This document shows positions 27,722-36,821 of a DNA stretch of 55,729 nt, piece after piece. This DNA is from Waterburya agarophytonicola KI4. GTDB taxonomy: Bacteria > Cyanobacteriota > Cyanobacteriia > Cyanobacteriales > Xenococcaceae. The notes beneath the pieces are model-generated. The model was not told the origin of the DNA. It saw only the letters and a program-made list of their open reading frames with translations, and made no database searches. Numbering within the stretch: the first letter of the stretch is position 1; each line of letters starts with the position of its first letter. The position numbers were made by a program, and so were the translations under genes. The stretch spans positions 1 through 55,729 of the forward strand of contig NZ_JADWDC010000029.1 of the NCBI RefSeq assembly GCF_020640915.1, read 5' to 3'.

Positions 27722-28915
27722 TTAAACTTTAGAAAAAGAAGCAGAATAATCAGCCAGTTGTTCAGCGAATAATATAAATCCTGTTAACTCTTTATGCAGT
27801 TTATTAGCGAGCTTTGGATTATCTTGGAAGTAGATAACTTTATCTTCATAAGAGAGGTCAGCCCACCAATCTAGTTGTTCTTCTAAAATCTCTTCTGGTG
27901 TAAGTGCAGAAATATACTGGGGTAATAAACAAGAAAGCTGTTGAACCCTATTAGAGTTATTGATTGAATTAATAGATATAGTAGAAGTAAAAGCTTCATT
28001 AGCAGCATCTTCTTTTTTAAATTGTGATTGTAGTTGAGGTTGAATTACAGTAAAAAGTTCTTCTTGAGTAAAATCAATAGATTGTTGTTGTTCTTCTAAT
28101 TCATCAAGGGCATTAATATATTCTTGTGTTTCAGTAAAGTGAATACATTTCCATTTAGAAGGAAGACGACCGAATGCTACTTCATTATTATCTAAGCGTT
28201 GTATAGGTAGTTGTTCAAATAACATATCAGCATGAGTAGCAGCAATTTCTTTCATAGTGGTATAACCAAGATTAGTGTAGATTTTAGTAATCTTAGATTT
28301 AAGAGCTACTAAATCTTTAGTATCAATAAAAGGAAACTGGTTCTCTAATTCAGACTTTTTAAAAGTAAAAGCAATATCGTAAAGGTTTTGAGTAGAAAGG
28401 CACTGTTGATTTTCATCATTCTGTAGCAAGACCTTATGCTCTTCCACAATGATTTGTTTTAGTCTTTCAACAGTAGGTAAAGAATAATCAAAACCTTTGT
28501 AGGTAATATGAACAGTAGACCTAAACTTTTCAAACCAAAGAAGATTATAATACTCTATTACTAGTTCATAAAACTTGGAAGTAGTTCTAGTTTCTACTAG
28601 AGGATTAAGGTAAATATGCCCTTCATGGGCAAGAATCATGCCTAACTTTTTAAGATGAGACATAGAACGGTTATAACTTCCATAACTATTATTAGGACAC
28701 GCATCTTTTACAACAACTGTATTCAGACTGTATTTAGTTTTACAATCGTTATAGCGTAAGCCACGCTTGAGAGTATCTAAAATATTGCTGTAGGATTGTC
28801 CCCTTAATGTTGATTTAGTTATATTAGTAAATAAGTCTTTAACTAGCATATCTTTTGTCATAGGCACTTGCTTATATACCTTACAATCTTGGTTTTGAAA
28901 TGTTATAATTGACAT
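27722..28915 (-). CDS. Winged-helix protein, possible replication initiator
   Basis: A 397-residue protein. Around residues 70-105 it has a helix-turn-helix with wing (GSYNRSMSHLKKLGMILAHE then GHIYLNPLVE); HIYLNP is the type of wing seen in plasmid replication initiators such as RepL/RepA. The remainder is helical with no recognised motif. Two tandem 24-bp palindromic units lie 109-156 bp upstream of its start, which resembles an iteron or autoregulatory operator. A replication or partition role is an inference; a transcription regulator is the alternative. Confidence 0.5.
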   Translation of the reverse strand: MSIITFQNQDCKVYKQVPMTKDMLVKDLFTNITKSTLRGQSYSNILDTLKRGLRYNDCKTKYSLNTVVVKDACPNNSYGSYNRSMSHLKKLGMILAHEGHIYLNPLVETRTTSKFYELVIEYYNLLWFEKFRSTVHITYKGFDYSLPTVERLKQIIVEEHKVLLQNDENQQCLSTQNLYDIAFTFKKSELENQFPFIDTKDLVALKSKITKIYTNLGYTTMKEIAATHADMLFEQLPIQRLDNNEVAFGRLPSKWKCIHFTETQEYINALDELEEQQQSIDFTQEELFTVIQPQLQSQFKKEDAANEAFTSTISINSINNSNRVQQLSCLLPQYISALTPEEILEEQLDWWADLSYEDKVIYFQDNPKLANKLHKELTGFILFAEQLADYSASFSKV

Positions 28916-28940
28916 ATAATTTGAAAATATTTTGTTGAAT

Positions 28941-28978
28941 AAAAAGAGAGTAGTTTTGGTCGGCTAGCTCTCTTTTTT
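28941..28978. terminator. Bidirectional-looking hairpin
   Basis: AAAAGAGAG and CTCTCTTTT arms (28942-28950 with 28968-28976) give a stem flanked by A and T tracts. It lies just upstream of the minus-strand winged-helix gene. Confidence 0.5.
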
Positions 28979-29023
28979 GTTATCTATCTAATTGTAGCTT
29001 TTAATACTTCAAATGTCATTTAA

Positions 29024-29071
29024 AACTAGTCAATTTTCTGACTAGTTAACTTATCAATTTTTTGACTAGTC
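29024..29071. repeat. Two tandem 24-bp palindromic units (iteron-like)
   Basis: Unit 1 (29024-29047) is AACTAGTCA, six bases, TGACTAGTT, a perfect inverted repeat. Unit 2 (29048-29071) abuts it directly: AACTTATCA, six bases, TGACTAGTC. Same length and spacer; three base changes in the arms. Confidence 0.75.
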
Positions 29072-29686
29072 TAAATCCCTGAAAAGGTATATATAGGGTC
29101 ATTCTAGAAAAAAATACAAAATACTAGTAATATATATAACACTTCTTAAGTATAGGAATATGAGGAACTATAAAAACTGTAAGGTATGAGGCGACAGGCG
29201 AATATCTGAACAACCTCATTGTTTAAATACTAACAACAGTATTGATTGTAATTAATAGCAATACAAGTATTAAATATAACGCCGTAGGCGAGTAATAGAA
29301 TAGGACGCGAAAGTGGACTATGGAACAGTATTAAAACAATGGGGGTGCGTCATCTTTTTACGCCCGACGGGTAACGCGCAACGCGCTCCACAATTACTAA
29401 TTTGCTGCTGGTGTTTTATCAAAGTAATAAAGCTGTCTATTAATAGTTTGCCTAATGGCTATATATCCCCATATATTTAACCATACAAGCCCCTTAATCT
29501 ATTTTCCCATAGAACACTCATTTATTAATTAAACCCACGTCTATAGCGATTTTAAAGTTGGGCGTGTGTGTTTTATTTGCTGTTAAATTCTCGCTATTCC
29601 CCCGACAGTAAAAGTGGAGAGTTGCCTATTACTTATTACTACTATTTTCTAATAATAGAAAAGTAGCCACAGTGATTACTTTTTAC
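29072..29686. other. Non-coding region, possible origin or RNA
   Basis: About 615 bp with no convincing gene. A patch near 29280-29400 is much richer in G+C than its surroundings and has short palindromes (CCCGACGGG; ACGCGC twice in tandem). It lies beside the iteron-like palindromes, so it is a candidate replication origin or structured RNA. Confidence 0.4.
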
Positions 29687-29830
29687 ATGAAGAAAATAAT
29701 GATAAGTAGAAATATAAGATTAGTACCTAATGACTGGGAAAGATTAGGAATCTTAGCAGATAAAAATAATATGAGAGTTAGTGAATTAGTTAGATTAGCA
29801 ATTAAGGAATATTTGAAATATAGAGTTTAA
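29687..29830 (+). CDS. 47-residue ribbon-helix-helix regulator
   Basis: Reads MKKIMISRNIRLVPNDWERL then GILADKNNMRVSELVRLAIK: a strand (NIRLV), a helix (DWERLGILADKNN) and a second helix (RVSELVRLAIKEYLKYRV), the compact CopG layout with the characteristic S-x-x-V-R-x-A-I-x-x-Y-L end. Probably a small repressor or antitoxin-like protein; no toxin gene is recognisable next to it. Confidence 0.7.
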   Translation: MKKIMISRNIRLVPNDWERLGILADKNNMRVSELVRLAIKEYLKYRV

Positions 29831-29959
29831 GTTTGTAATAACTATAGAGATAACTATTTAAACTAAATAGTTATGTTGTTTTTGTGCTTGCTGTAGCTTC
29901 AAAAAGTAGCTTTTCGGGAATTATAAGAATACATCGAGTTTATTCACATTTGTAATCTT

Positions 29960-30178
29960 ATGAACCTGTTTAAAAATACTTTTATCCAAGCTTTAGGTGT
30001 GGCAGCCTTAGTGTATCTTACTCTTCAAGCTCTCGGTTGGGGACTAGAATCAGTTCTAAATATCTTAGAAAGTTTTGCTCGGTGGTACAGATATAGTGGT
30101 AGCAAGTGGTTGGAAGAAATAGCTATTGCTGCTGGTGCGGGATTCCTGCTTATTTCAGCCGTCATAAATAGTAAATAA
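29960..30178 (+). CDS. Small two-segment membrane protein
   Basis: A 72-residue protein with two hydrophobic segments (QALGVAALVYLTLQALGWGL and IAIAAGAGFLLISAVI) joined by a short amphipathic stretch containing RWYRYSGSKW. No signal cleavage site is obvious. Its stop is 4 bp before the nuclease-like gene, so the two are likely co-transcribed. Function unknown. Confidence 0.55.
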   Translation: MNLFKNTFIQALGVAALVYLTLQALGWGLESVLNILESFARWYRYSGSKWLEEIAIAAGAGFLLISAVINSK

Positions 30179-30182
30179 ACAA

Positions 30183-30650
30183 ATGATGTTCAGACGCAGA
30201 AATAATATTATCAAACAAGCTGGCAAAAGACTTGCACCTGACAGTAAGCAACTTAAAACGATATTTCAAGACTTGTTCTCTAATCCTACGTCTGAACAAA
30301 AACATCAGCAGCCAGATATTAATTCTGATGATAATCCTAGAGCTAATAAGCCGAAGAAAAAACGTAATGAGAGTTATTATCGAGATAAATTAGCCAAATC
30401 TTTAAATGGTCAGACGGAGGTTAGAGTTCCATCTGGCAGAATAGATATATTAACTAGCAATCAAATTATAGAAGTCAAGCATATAAAGAAATGGAATGCT
30501 GCTTTAGGACAAGTTATAACTTATGGTTATCATTATCCTAATCATCAGAAGCGTATTCATTTATTTGGGGTAGAGAATAATAGTTCTAAGATTCTTTTAA
30601 TCCAAAAACAATGTCAGGAGCAAAATATTATTGCAACTTTTGAAGAGTAA
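30183..30650 (+). CDS. PD-(D/E)xK nuclease-like protein
   Basis: A 155-residue protein. A basic, disordered N-terminal half (RANKPKKKRNESYYRDKLAK) leads to a compact domain with an E in the first helix or strand, VPSGRIDIL (Asp), IIEVKHIKKW (E-x-K) and ALGQVITYGYHYP. The D ... ExK plus W-x-x-ALGQ pattern fits a PD-(D/E)xK nuclease fold, as in Holliday-junction or virus-type endonucleases. It follows the small membrane protein gene. Substrate unknown; nuclease activity is inferred from the motif. Confidence 0.65.
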   Translation: MMFRRRNNIIKQAGKRLAPDSKQLKTIFQDLFSNPTSEQKHQQPDINSDDNPRANKPKKKRNESYYRDKLAKSLNGQTEVRVPSGRIDILTSNQIIEVKHIKKWNAALGQVITYGYHYPNHQKRIHLFGVENNSSKILLIQKQCQEQNIIATFEE

Positions 30651-30713
30651 AATATCCTGCTTTCAAAGTATTCGTCATACCGCATGACACAAAACTAGGT
30701 AAAAGAAATTAGA

Positions 30714-30745
30714 CCGCCATCTATTAATTTAGGTGGCGGGTTTTT
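30714..30745 (+). terminator. Intrinsic terminator 31 nt before the next gene
   Basis: A 9-bp stem (30714-30722 with 30731-30739, one T:G pair) and an 8-nt loop, followed by GTTTTT. Confidence 0.75.
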
Positions 30746-30776
30746 ATTGTCTATACATTTTCAGCAACTAAAACTA

Positions 30777-31094
30777 ATGACCATATCAAAATCAAGACCA
30801 CCTCAAGGTAGCTACGATGAAAACTATGACCCACGACCTTCAACAGTATCGATTGGTGTCTCACTAATAACAGTAGAAACTGACTCTTTTATCCAAGATA
30901 ACCGCCATGTAGAGATACCAGTAGACGATGACATAGTTTATCTCACAGTTCCAAGAGAGATTGTTCATTTACCTTGTGGCGGTGCGTCTTATGACATTAT
31001 TGCTGATTTATTAGAAGCTCAAGGTTACTTGAGAAAGCACTGGAGCATTCAGTCAGTTTGGGAGTGTATTCCTGAAGACCAACACCCATTTTAA
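30777..31094 (+). CDS. 105-residue hypothetical protein
   Basis: Begins MTISKSRPPQGSYDENYDPR; a beta-rich core follows (VSIGVSLITVETDSFI ... IVYLTVPREIVHLPCGGASY) with a C-terminal WSIQSVWECIPEDQHPF. ATG 30777 is preferred to TTG 30747, which overlaps the terminator T tract. No SD-like sequence precedes either. No family recognised. Confidence 0.5.
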   Translation: MTISKSRPPQGSYDENYDPRPSTVSIGVSLITVETDSFIQDNRHVEIPVDDDIVYLTVPREIVHLPCGGASYDIIADLLEAQGYLRKHWSIQSVWECIPEDQHPF

Positions 31095-31149
31095 TTACCC
31101 TCTTTTTATTTGTCCAATTACTTGAATAATTAATCAACTAAATATCATT

Positions 31150-31710
31150 ATGAAAACCCATCAAGCAAAAGTTATCAACGTCGTTCAAGCTAAGACTAAA
31201 TATGGATTAAAGCTCGTCCTCAATGCGGAGTTATTGTCTGATAATTCCCAGGTAGCTTGTTGGAGTAATGAGCTTGGTAATAAACTATATCGCTCAAAAC
31301 ATAAAGGCGATATTGTTGAGCTTATTGAATCTGACAAGGGTAAATATAGTGTTCTTGATAGAGAGCCACCTCACAATATTGATAGTGCAGGACTAAAGCC
31401 AGTAAAAGAGGTAATGTCTAGCATACCTAAATCAAATGGCTATGTTAATAATGGCACTACTACTACTCAACAAGTAGCCAATAATGCCGTAGAAGATTAT
31501 CTAAGCAATGACTTAGGATTGCCTGAACTCCTTACTGATAGACAGAAGCAGGATTTGTCTAAGCTAACTCAGGAACGAGCAAAGCTTTTAGTCTTCTGTA
31601 TCGAGACTATGAAGAATGAAATGGATGCTAAGGGCTTTGAGTTTTATGAAAATAGTGTTAGAAGTTTAGGCGTATCTCTCTTTATTTCCATAAGTAAATA
31701 TATTCCTTGA
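31150..31710 (+). CDS. 186-residue hypothetical protein, OB-like N terminus
   Basis: The N-terminal 75 residues are strand-rich (HQAKVINVVQAKTKYGLKLV then LNAELLSDNSQVACWSNELG), the length and rhythm of an OB fold such as a single-strand-binding protein. A disordered Asn/Thr linker (NGYVNNGTTTTQQVANN) and a helical C-terminal domain (LSKLTQERAKLLVFCIETMK) follow. A nucleic-acid-binding role is inferred; no conserved motif confirms it. Confidence 0.5.
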   Translation: MKTHQAKVINVVQAKTKYGLKLVLNAELLSDNSQVACWSNELGNKLYRSKHKGDIVELIESDKGKYSVLDREPPHNIDSAGLKPVKEVMSSIPKSNGYVNNGTTTTQQVANNAVEDYLSNDLGLPELLTDRQKQDLSKLTQERAKLLVFCIETMKNEMDAKGFEFYENSVRSLGVSLFISISKYIP

Positions 31711-31810
31711 GTTTTAGTTTCTTACCTAACGGGATATTTCCTACACAAACTAGCACTTTTGTATACCTGTTGAAGCCTCTATCTCACTACATAACAAGAG
31801 GTACAACACT

Positions 31811-32185
31811 GTGATTAGATACGATTTAGCAGCACTTGATATTCAGGATCAGGGTTTAGAAATGAAGCCTATAGATGGTAAATGGCATATGATGAGGAAT
31901 GGGACTAAATACTATGATGCCCCTACTAAAGAAGCTCTTATAGAAGCTTACTACAACCATGATATGCAGGACTATACATATCCTGACAATATCAAATGTG
32001 AGTGTGGTAACTGCCATGAAGAAGCTTTATATTTTGAATGCCCAGGATGTCTAAGCACCGTAGGATATTGTATGGGGCAAGACGATTACTACTATGAATT
32101 TTGCACTCTTTGTTATTGGCAATTATCCCAAGATTTAATCACAGTAGTAATCCAGGAAGAAAAGCCAGATATATATGTAAATTAA
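31811..32185 (+). CDS. Zinc-ribbon-like hypothetical protein
   Basis: 124 residues from a GTG start. The middle holds Cys clusters KCECGNC, FECPGC, GYC and FCTLC, which could form one or two zinc ribbons. The N-terminal part (MIRYDLAALDIQDQGLEMKP) has W-x-x-x-R-N-G-T-K-Y repeats of unknown meaning. It is the last gene of the HIP1-free left arm and ends before a terminator shared with the convergent porin gene. Confidence 0.55.
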   Translation: MIRYDLAALDIQDQGLEMKPIDGKWHMMRNGTKYYDAPTKEALIEAYYNHDMQDYTYPDNIKCECGNCHEEALYFECPGCLSTVGYCMGQDDYYYEFCTLCYWQLSQDLITVVIQEEKPDIYVN

Positions 32186-32208
32186 TCAGCAATTTATTTA
32201 ATCAGTAA

Positions 32209-32253
32209 ATAACCCGTGATGCTCATTGTATATGGCTTCGCGGGTTATATTTT
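32209..32253. terminator. Terminator between element gene and porin
   Basis: An 8-bp stem (32209-32216 with 32241-32248) lies between convergent genes, with T-rich sequence on the right. It also marks the left limit of the HIP1-containing block. Confidence 0.6.
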
Positions 32254-32286
32254 ATTATAAAATATGATAAATAATTATCTAAACTC

Positions 32287-33915
32287 CTAAAAAGCAAAAG
32301 TGGTTCTTATAGTACCGATCAACAAATCGTCATTATCGCTGTTATTATCTGGATTATTAATATAAATAACTCCAGGAGTAATAGCGATATTGTCATTTAA
32401 CTGATATTGATAAAAAGCTTCTAGATGCAAAGCCTGTTCTTCGTCTTCGTCAAAGCCCTCTACATCTATTGTAGATTTAGCTACCCAAGGCTGCATCCCA
32501 ACAATGATGCCACCCATACTCCCTTCTTTAAGCAGATCGGGGAAGGCTAATGTTCCCGCCCAATTCCAAATATCCTGTGTCCCGCGAGGGATAGTTTGCC
32601 CCTCATCAGTAAAGCTAGATAGAGTAGTTACCTTGCTCAAACCACCCCAACCACCAATCACAATGCGATCGCTCAAGGCAAAAGAGAACTGTGCGCCATA
32701 GGAATCGCTAACTGTAGGTACTCCACCTTCAAACTGTCCTGGCAGTAAAGGTGGATCGCCATCTTCTACTTCTGTCGTAGTTAAAGACTGAATATTAGAC
32801 AAATCACTACCTACTCCCGTATCGCTTTGATCTAAACCATGTACGTAGGTTAGAGCAACATTTAATTTTTCAAATGGAGTAATGGTAAGCTGTCCCAGCG
32901 CACTATAAGATCCGTCAAACAAACCTGCTTCCTCACTCGGATCGCTGGCTTCTCCTGCTAGATAACCCACACTAAACTCTAGCTTGTCGCTAAAGCTATG
33001 AATCAGACCAATTCCCGTTTCTCCTGGTGGTAAATAAATCGGACTACGAGTACCAAAAGCAGATAGCGCACCACTACCACCATCGCCATCTAACACGCTA
33101 ACTGTATTAGCAATATCATCCGCAGCCATACCGATTGCACCGATTAAAATATTGGTATTTTCTCCCAAAGGGCGATCATAAATTAGCACTTCTAAACCTA
33201 GATCGCTGTCAGCAGGTTCGGCAAAAGCTAATTCTCCCTGAAATGTTCCTGTTTCGTCCGCAAATTCGGGAAAATTACCTGTAGACAAGCGAGTGAAGAG
33301 TAAATCCTCTCCCGTAAAGCTAGTCTCCAACTCTAAGCGGGTACGATAACCAAATACAGCTTCACTGTCGATATCGTCGTCAGTTGCATCTACTCCATCA
33401 TCATTTGAACCTGCGACTATATCAGAAATACCAAAGATTGCTTCTCCTGCTAGTTTGGTAGTAGTAGAAAATTGACTATCTTCCAGTACCGCAGTTCGAC
33501 TCTCCAGTTCATCAACTCTGCCACCGATACTAGCTAATTCTGCCTCAAATTCTTGACTCAGGCGATTAATCGTATCAACATCTTCTTGTCCTACTTGACC
33601 TTGAGAAGCAATCAGACGCTCTATTTGATTTAAACAGGAATTCAAACCCGCAGCAAACTCATAACGGCTGAGAGGTTGATTTCCACGATAGGTTTGATTG
33701 GGGAAACCAGAAATGCAACCATAACGATCTACTAAGCTACGTAAGGCTTCATAAGCCCAGTCTGTAGGGGAAACATCCCGTAATTGATTGACATTGGTTA
33801 TCTGACCGATACTGTTGTCTTCATACTGCTGGACTTGAGCTTTTACAGCAGTGCCATAAATTCCTGTAACTAAGGTTGCCAAAATAATCGAGGCGGTTTG
33901 ATTAACGATTGTCAT
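32287..33915 (-). CDS. SLH-domain outer-membrane porin (cyanobacterial type)
   Basis: A 542-residue protein: signal peptide, one S-layer homology domain (DVSPTDWAYEALRSLVDRYG then CISGFPNQTYRGNQPLSRYE) that anchors to the cell wall, a short coiled coil (about 120-150), then an OprB-type beta-barrel ending in the outer-membrane signature TTFAF. The family is annotated as carbohydrate or iron-uptake porin. It is third in line behind a cobalamin riboswitch, cbiX and a lipoprotein on the same strand. I infer a role in cobalt or corrinoid-related uptake; the sequence does not show specificity. Confidence 0.88.
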   Translation of the reverse strand: MTIVNQTASIILATLVTGIYGTAVKAQVQQYEDNSIGQITNVNQLRDVSPTDWAYEALRSLVDRYGCISGFPNQTYRGNQPLSRYEFAAGLNSCLNQIERLIASQGQVGQEDVDTINRLSQEFEAELASIGGRVDELESRTAVLEDSQFSTTTKLAGEAIFGISDIVAGSNDDGVDATDDDIDSEAVFGYRTRLELETSFTGEDLLFTRLSTGNFPEFADETGTFQGELAFAEPADSDLGLEVLIYDRPLGENTNILIGAIGMAADDIANTVSVLDGDGGSGALSAFGTRSPIYLPPGETGIGLIHSFSDKLEFSVGYLAGEASDPSEEAGLFDGSYSALGQLTITPFEKLNVALTYVHGLDQSDTGVGSDLSNIQSLTTTEVEDGDPPLLPGQFEGGVPTVSDSYGAQFSFALSDRIVIGGWGGLSKVTTLSSFTDEGQTIPRGTQDIWNWAGTLAFPDLLKEGSMGGIIVGMQPWVAKSTIDVEGFDEDEEQALHLEAFYQYQLNDNIAITPGVIYINNPDNNSDNDDLLIGTIRTTFAF

Positions 33916-33990
33916 TTTTCCTCACACACAAAATGTTCATGATAACGATTATTATTCTTAATTTAAAAACTATATTGCCATTCAAGATCA

Positions 33991-34845
33991 TTATTCAATA
34001 ACCGCACAATGACCTTCTCCTACGTGACCTAACCCAATTACTGCTTTGGTAAGTTTTTCTTGGTCTTCGGCAGATAGTTGTTGAGTCAGGGTGGCATCAT
34101 CAATAGTTAAACTGTCATTAGATGCTAATTGCGCTAAAGGCTCAAAACCCAAAGCATCGACATTGATAGCTTCATCGGCACTAGTTTCCGCATCGCCAAA
34201 TACATGGTCGAAGTGAAAGGTGGTTTCTATTTCCCCTGGTGAATCTGCCTCCACCATTCCCTTGCGTTCGTCCCCCACATATTCACCGCAGAGATATTGG
34301 ATGGGACGATCGAGACTAATATCAAAGTTAATTACCCGATCGTCTTTGGTAGCTGTTCCCTGCATGACTATCGTTTTACCTGCTAGGGGAGAGTCTGCGC
34401 CCGCAGTATCGACTTGCCAAGCCATAGCATTATAAAAGCCAGGAGTTACTTCTGCATCTGTAACTAAGATAGGTGTTGCGTCTGCTTCTCCTTCTGCTAA
34501 ATCTATAACTTGGGGTGTATCTACTAAAGAAACTCTTTCCTGATACTCCAAACCGTCGAGAGTGTCTGTTTCTGTTGGTTCAAAAGCACCATCTATTTGA
34601 TATGCGGTGACTTCAGCTAGATTTACATCCAGGCGATTGAAACTCATTGTCCAACCATCTTTAGTCACAAAACCTTGGCGGACAAAATCTTCTCCGTTAG
34701 CCACTAGGTTTAAAGTCGCTGGCTCTTGGGCATTGGCAACAGCAGGATTACCGTTATTACTTTCTGATGTTCCACTGTTAGCACAACTGGCGATTGTCAA
34801 AGACAATAGAGCAATAATGTTGAATTTGACTAGGTTACTATTCAT
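33991..34845 (-). CDS. Exported lipoprotein, metal-related by context
   Basis: 284 residues. The signal peptide ends in a lipobox (LTIASCANS), giving a lipidated Cys. The mature part is acidic and beta-rich (GWTMSFNRLDVNLAEVTAYQ), with a possible metal-binding stretch FHFDHVFGD and a C-terminal GHVGEGHCAVIE. I do not recognise the family with certainty; it resembles secreted metal-binding proteins. Context between cbiX and a porin, behind a cobalamin riboswitch, suggests periplasmic cobalt handling. Confidence 0.6.
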   Translation of the reverse strand: MNSNLVKFNIIALLSLTIASCANSGTSESNNGNPAVANAQEPATLNLVANGEDFVRQGFVTKDGWTMSFNRLDVNLAEVTAYQIDGAFEPTETDTLDGLEYQERVSLVDTPQVIDLAEGEADATPILVTDAEVTPGFYNAMAWQVDTAGADSPLAGKTIVMQGTATKDDRVINFDISLDRPIQYLCGEYVGDERKGMVEADSPGEIETTFHFDHVFGDAETSADEAINVDALGFEPLAQLASNDSLTIDDATLTQQLSAEDQEKLTKAVIGLGHVGEGHCAVIE

Positions 34846-34906
34846 AGTTTTTCGGATTTTTCAAATAATGTTAATGTGTTGTTTTAGCTGGCAATCGCTA
34901 AAACTA

Positions 34907-35899
34907 CTAAGGTGTCTTCCAAATACGCTGATGATAATCTTCTAATTTGGCATAGGGATCGCGATCGTTATGATGATGGTGATGTCCATGACTGTCGTGA
35001 TGATGATGTCCGTGTCCGTGTTCATCTACAGCAGCGAGACGGAACTTGCACATTTCACAGTTCATTGCCACTTGACCCAACTGCGCCTCAATTTCTCGCT
35101 CCCTAAATATTTGTAGCAATTGGGGAGCAAGACCCATTTCAGGTAAGCAAGCAAAATCAATATCGGGATACTGTTCTTTTTGTTGGGCAGTAATATTAGA
35201 GATTTTTTCCATTAAAGTACCCGTAAATAAGAAGTAGGGTAAAACAATAATGCGTTTTGGTTGATAGAGATAAGCCCGACGAAAGCCTTCTTCCAAGCGA
35301 GGATGAGTAATGCCTATAAAACAGGTTTCAACTGTCTTATAGCCACTCCCTTCCCACATAAGGCGAGCTAGTTTGTATACGTCTCCATTGGCATCTGGAT
35401 CGCTCGAACCCCGACCGATAAAGAGTAATACGGTATCTTCACGGGAGATATTGCGGGGGTTATGTTCTGGTTTATCTAGCTCTGATAGGCGATCGCGCCA
35501 TAGCTCGATAATCTTGGGTGTAATGCCAAAGTGACGACCATAACTTAAATTCAACTGGGGATAGGGCGCACTAGCTCGGTCTAGTTCATTGGTGACATCA
35601 AATTTATTGTGTCGGGCAGCAAATAGTAAAATCGGTAACGCCGTAACTTCTGTAAACCCCTGTTGAATGCAAGCTTCTATTCCTTCTTGAATAGTTGGTT
35701 TGGTTAATTCTAAGAAACAAGGAATTACAGGACGAGATGTATCTAGTTTCTGATAAGTTGCTACAAAGTCGAGAAAAGTTTGTCTTCCGCGATCGTTTCT
35801 CGTTCCGTGACCGATCGCTAGTAAAGGTCTTTGATAAGGCAAAGGTGCTAGCGATCGCGAGTCAAATGTAGATTGCTTAAATGTATTGGTAATAACCAT
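34907..35899 (-). CDS. cbiX: Sirohydrochlorin cobaltochelatase CbiX, His-rich tail
   Basis: About 330 residues. Two CbiX-type chelatase domains: [18 protein letters not shown] (active-site His) and [17 protein letters not shown]. This enzyme inserts Co(II) into sirohydrochlorin on the anaerobic-type cobalamin route. The C terminus has MNCEMCKF and a striking His-rich stretch ([17 protein letters not shown]), a probable cobalt or nickel store, known in some long CbiX proteins. I use ATG 35899 instead of the upstream TTG. A cobalamin riboswitch about 230 nt upstream should repress it when B12 is plentiful. Confidence 0.9.
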   Translation of the reverse strand: MVITNTFKQSTFDSRSLAPLPYQRPLLAIGHGTRNDRGRQTFLDFVATYQKLDTSRPVIPCFLELTKPTIQEGIEACIQQGFTEVTALPILLFAARHNKFDVTNELDRASAPYPQLNLSYGRHFGITPKIIELWRDRLSELDKPEHNPRNISREDTVLLFIGRGSSDPDANGDVYKLARLMWEGSGYKTVETCFIGITHPRLEEGFRRAYLYQPKRIIVLPYFLFTGTLMEKISNITAQQKEQYPDIDFACLPEMGLAPQLLQIFREREIEAQLGQVAMNCEMCKFRLAAVDEHGHGHHHHDSHGHHHHHNDRDPYAKLEDYHQRIWKTP

Positions 35900-36124
35900 G
35901 TAATTAGAAATTAATGAAGTAAATAGATCTGAAATGTTATGTTGCCAACCTAATAACGAGCAGCATAAAAGCAAGCGAACTTAACGATCTAATTAATAAG
36001 ATCTCGCCCATGAAAATGTCTATCAAAATTGCTTTCAAACTTTGATATTTAGCTATTTATCTTTGATAGCTGAAGCAGCAGAATTCTATTAAAAAAACTA
36101 ATTTTTGAACCTAAAAAGTTAATA

Positions 36125-36310
36125 AACATCTGTACCTCGCAGATATATTAGTTGATTTGTTTTAAGTCATCGGCGGGCATTCTGACTAAGAGATTATGAA
36201 TCTTAACTAGTTCTTCTATCTCATTACAGTTGCGGGACAGTGTTGGATTTTCACCAAACTTTCCCCATTACTTCTAATAGCTGTTTTTTATTAGAACCGA
36301 TTGTTTAATT
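36125..36310 (-). promoter_or_regulatory. Cobalamin (B12) riboswitch
   Basis: Read on the minus strand it has GGTGAAAATCC, then CTGTCCCGCAACTGTAA, and the B12 box AGTCAGAATGCCCGCC in the right order and spacing. It lies about 230 nt before cbiX and in line with the lipoprotein and porin genes. 36311-36491 beyond it is AT-rich with no gene seen. Confidence 0.9.
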
Positions 36311-36491
36311 CGTGATCATTATCATACCTTTAATTGAATTACTTAAATATAAAAAAAGTTTGAATTTTTTAATTGTTTTACTCTAAATCATTTTCTGCTT
36401 AAATAACAAAAAAAATAGACTAAATAGAGACAGTATTTTTAGCCCGTTTTTAATTAATTGAAATATAAATTTTTATTTTACGCTCGATTAT

Positions 36492-36821
36492 TTACATTTG
36501 CGCTAAAGCAGATATTTTAGATAACATTTCCAATGGTTAACCCTGAATATCCTCAATGGTTAACCATTTTTCTTTAATCAAGCCAGCAAAGTCAAATGCA
36601 ATACTAGAAAAGTTATAGACATATTTACCATCAATTTCGTACCTTTTAGTGCTTAATAAATCGTGCAAATACCATAAGTCTTCTATCTTGTTTAAAGAAG
36701 TAGCGCGATCGCGAATATCGTTCATCAAAGCAGAAATTTCTCTCTCATAAGCTTTTTGTAAAGCTTGTTTAGCTACTTTTTATTCCGTTGCAGATAATTG
36801 GTTTTTAATGATTTCTAGCAT
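36492..36821 (-). pseudogene. frp: Broken fluorescence recovery protein (frp) copy
   Basis: The frame from ATG 36821 to TAA 36492 is 110 codons, the same length as the intact frp at 51961-52290, and aligns along its whole length. It has two internal stops: TAA at about codon 14 and TAA after EDIQG, before PLEMLSKISALAQM. No indel is present. The key patch LWYLHDLLSTKRYEIDGKY is kept. FRP detaches active OCP from phycobilisomes and speeds its return to the orange form. This copy, downstream of the second OCP, cannot make full-length protein. Confidence 0.88.

Noticed and set aside
29687-30650. Toxin-antitoxin or defence island
   Set aside because: The CopG-like gene has no recognisable toxin partner, and the nuclease-like gene next to a membrane protein matches no defence system I can name.
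36492-36821. Short functional frp from the internal ATG near 36728
   Set aside because: It would lack the N-terminal helix and the last residues; the two stops fit decay better than a shortened protein.
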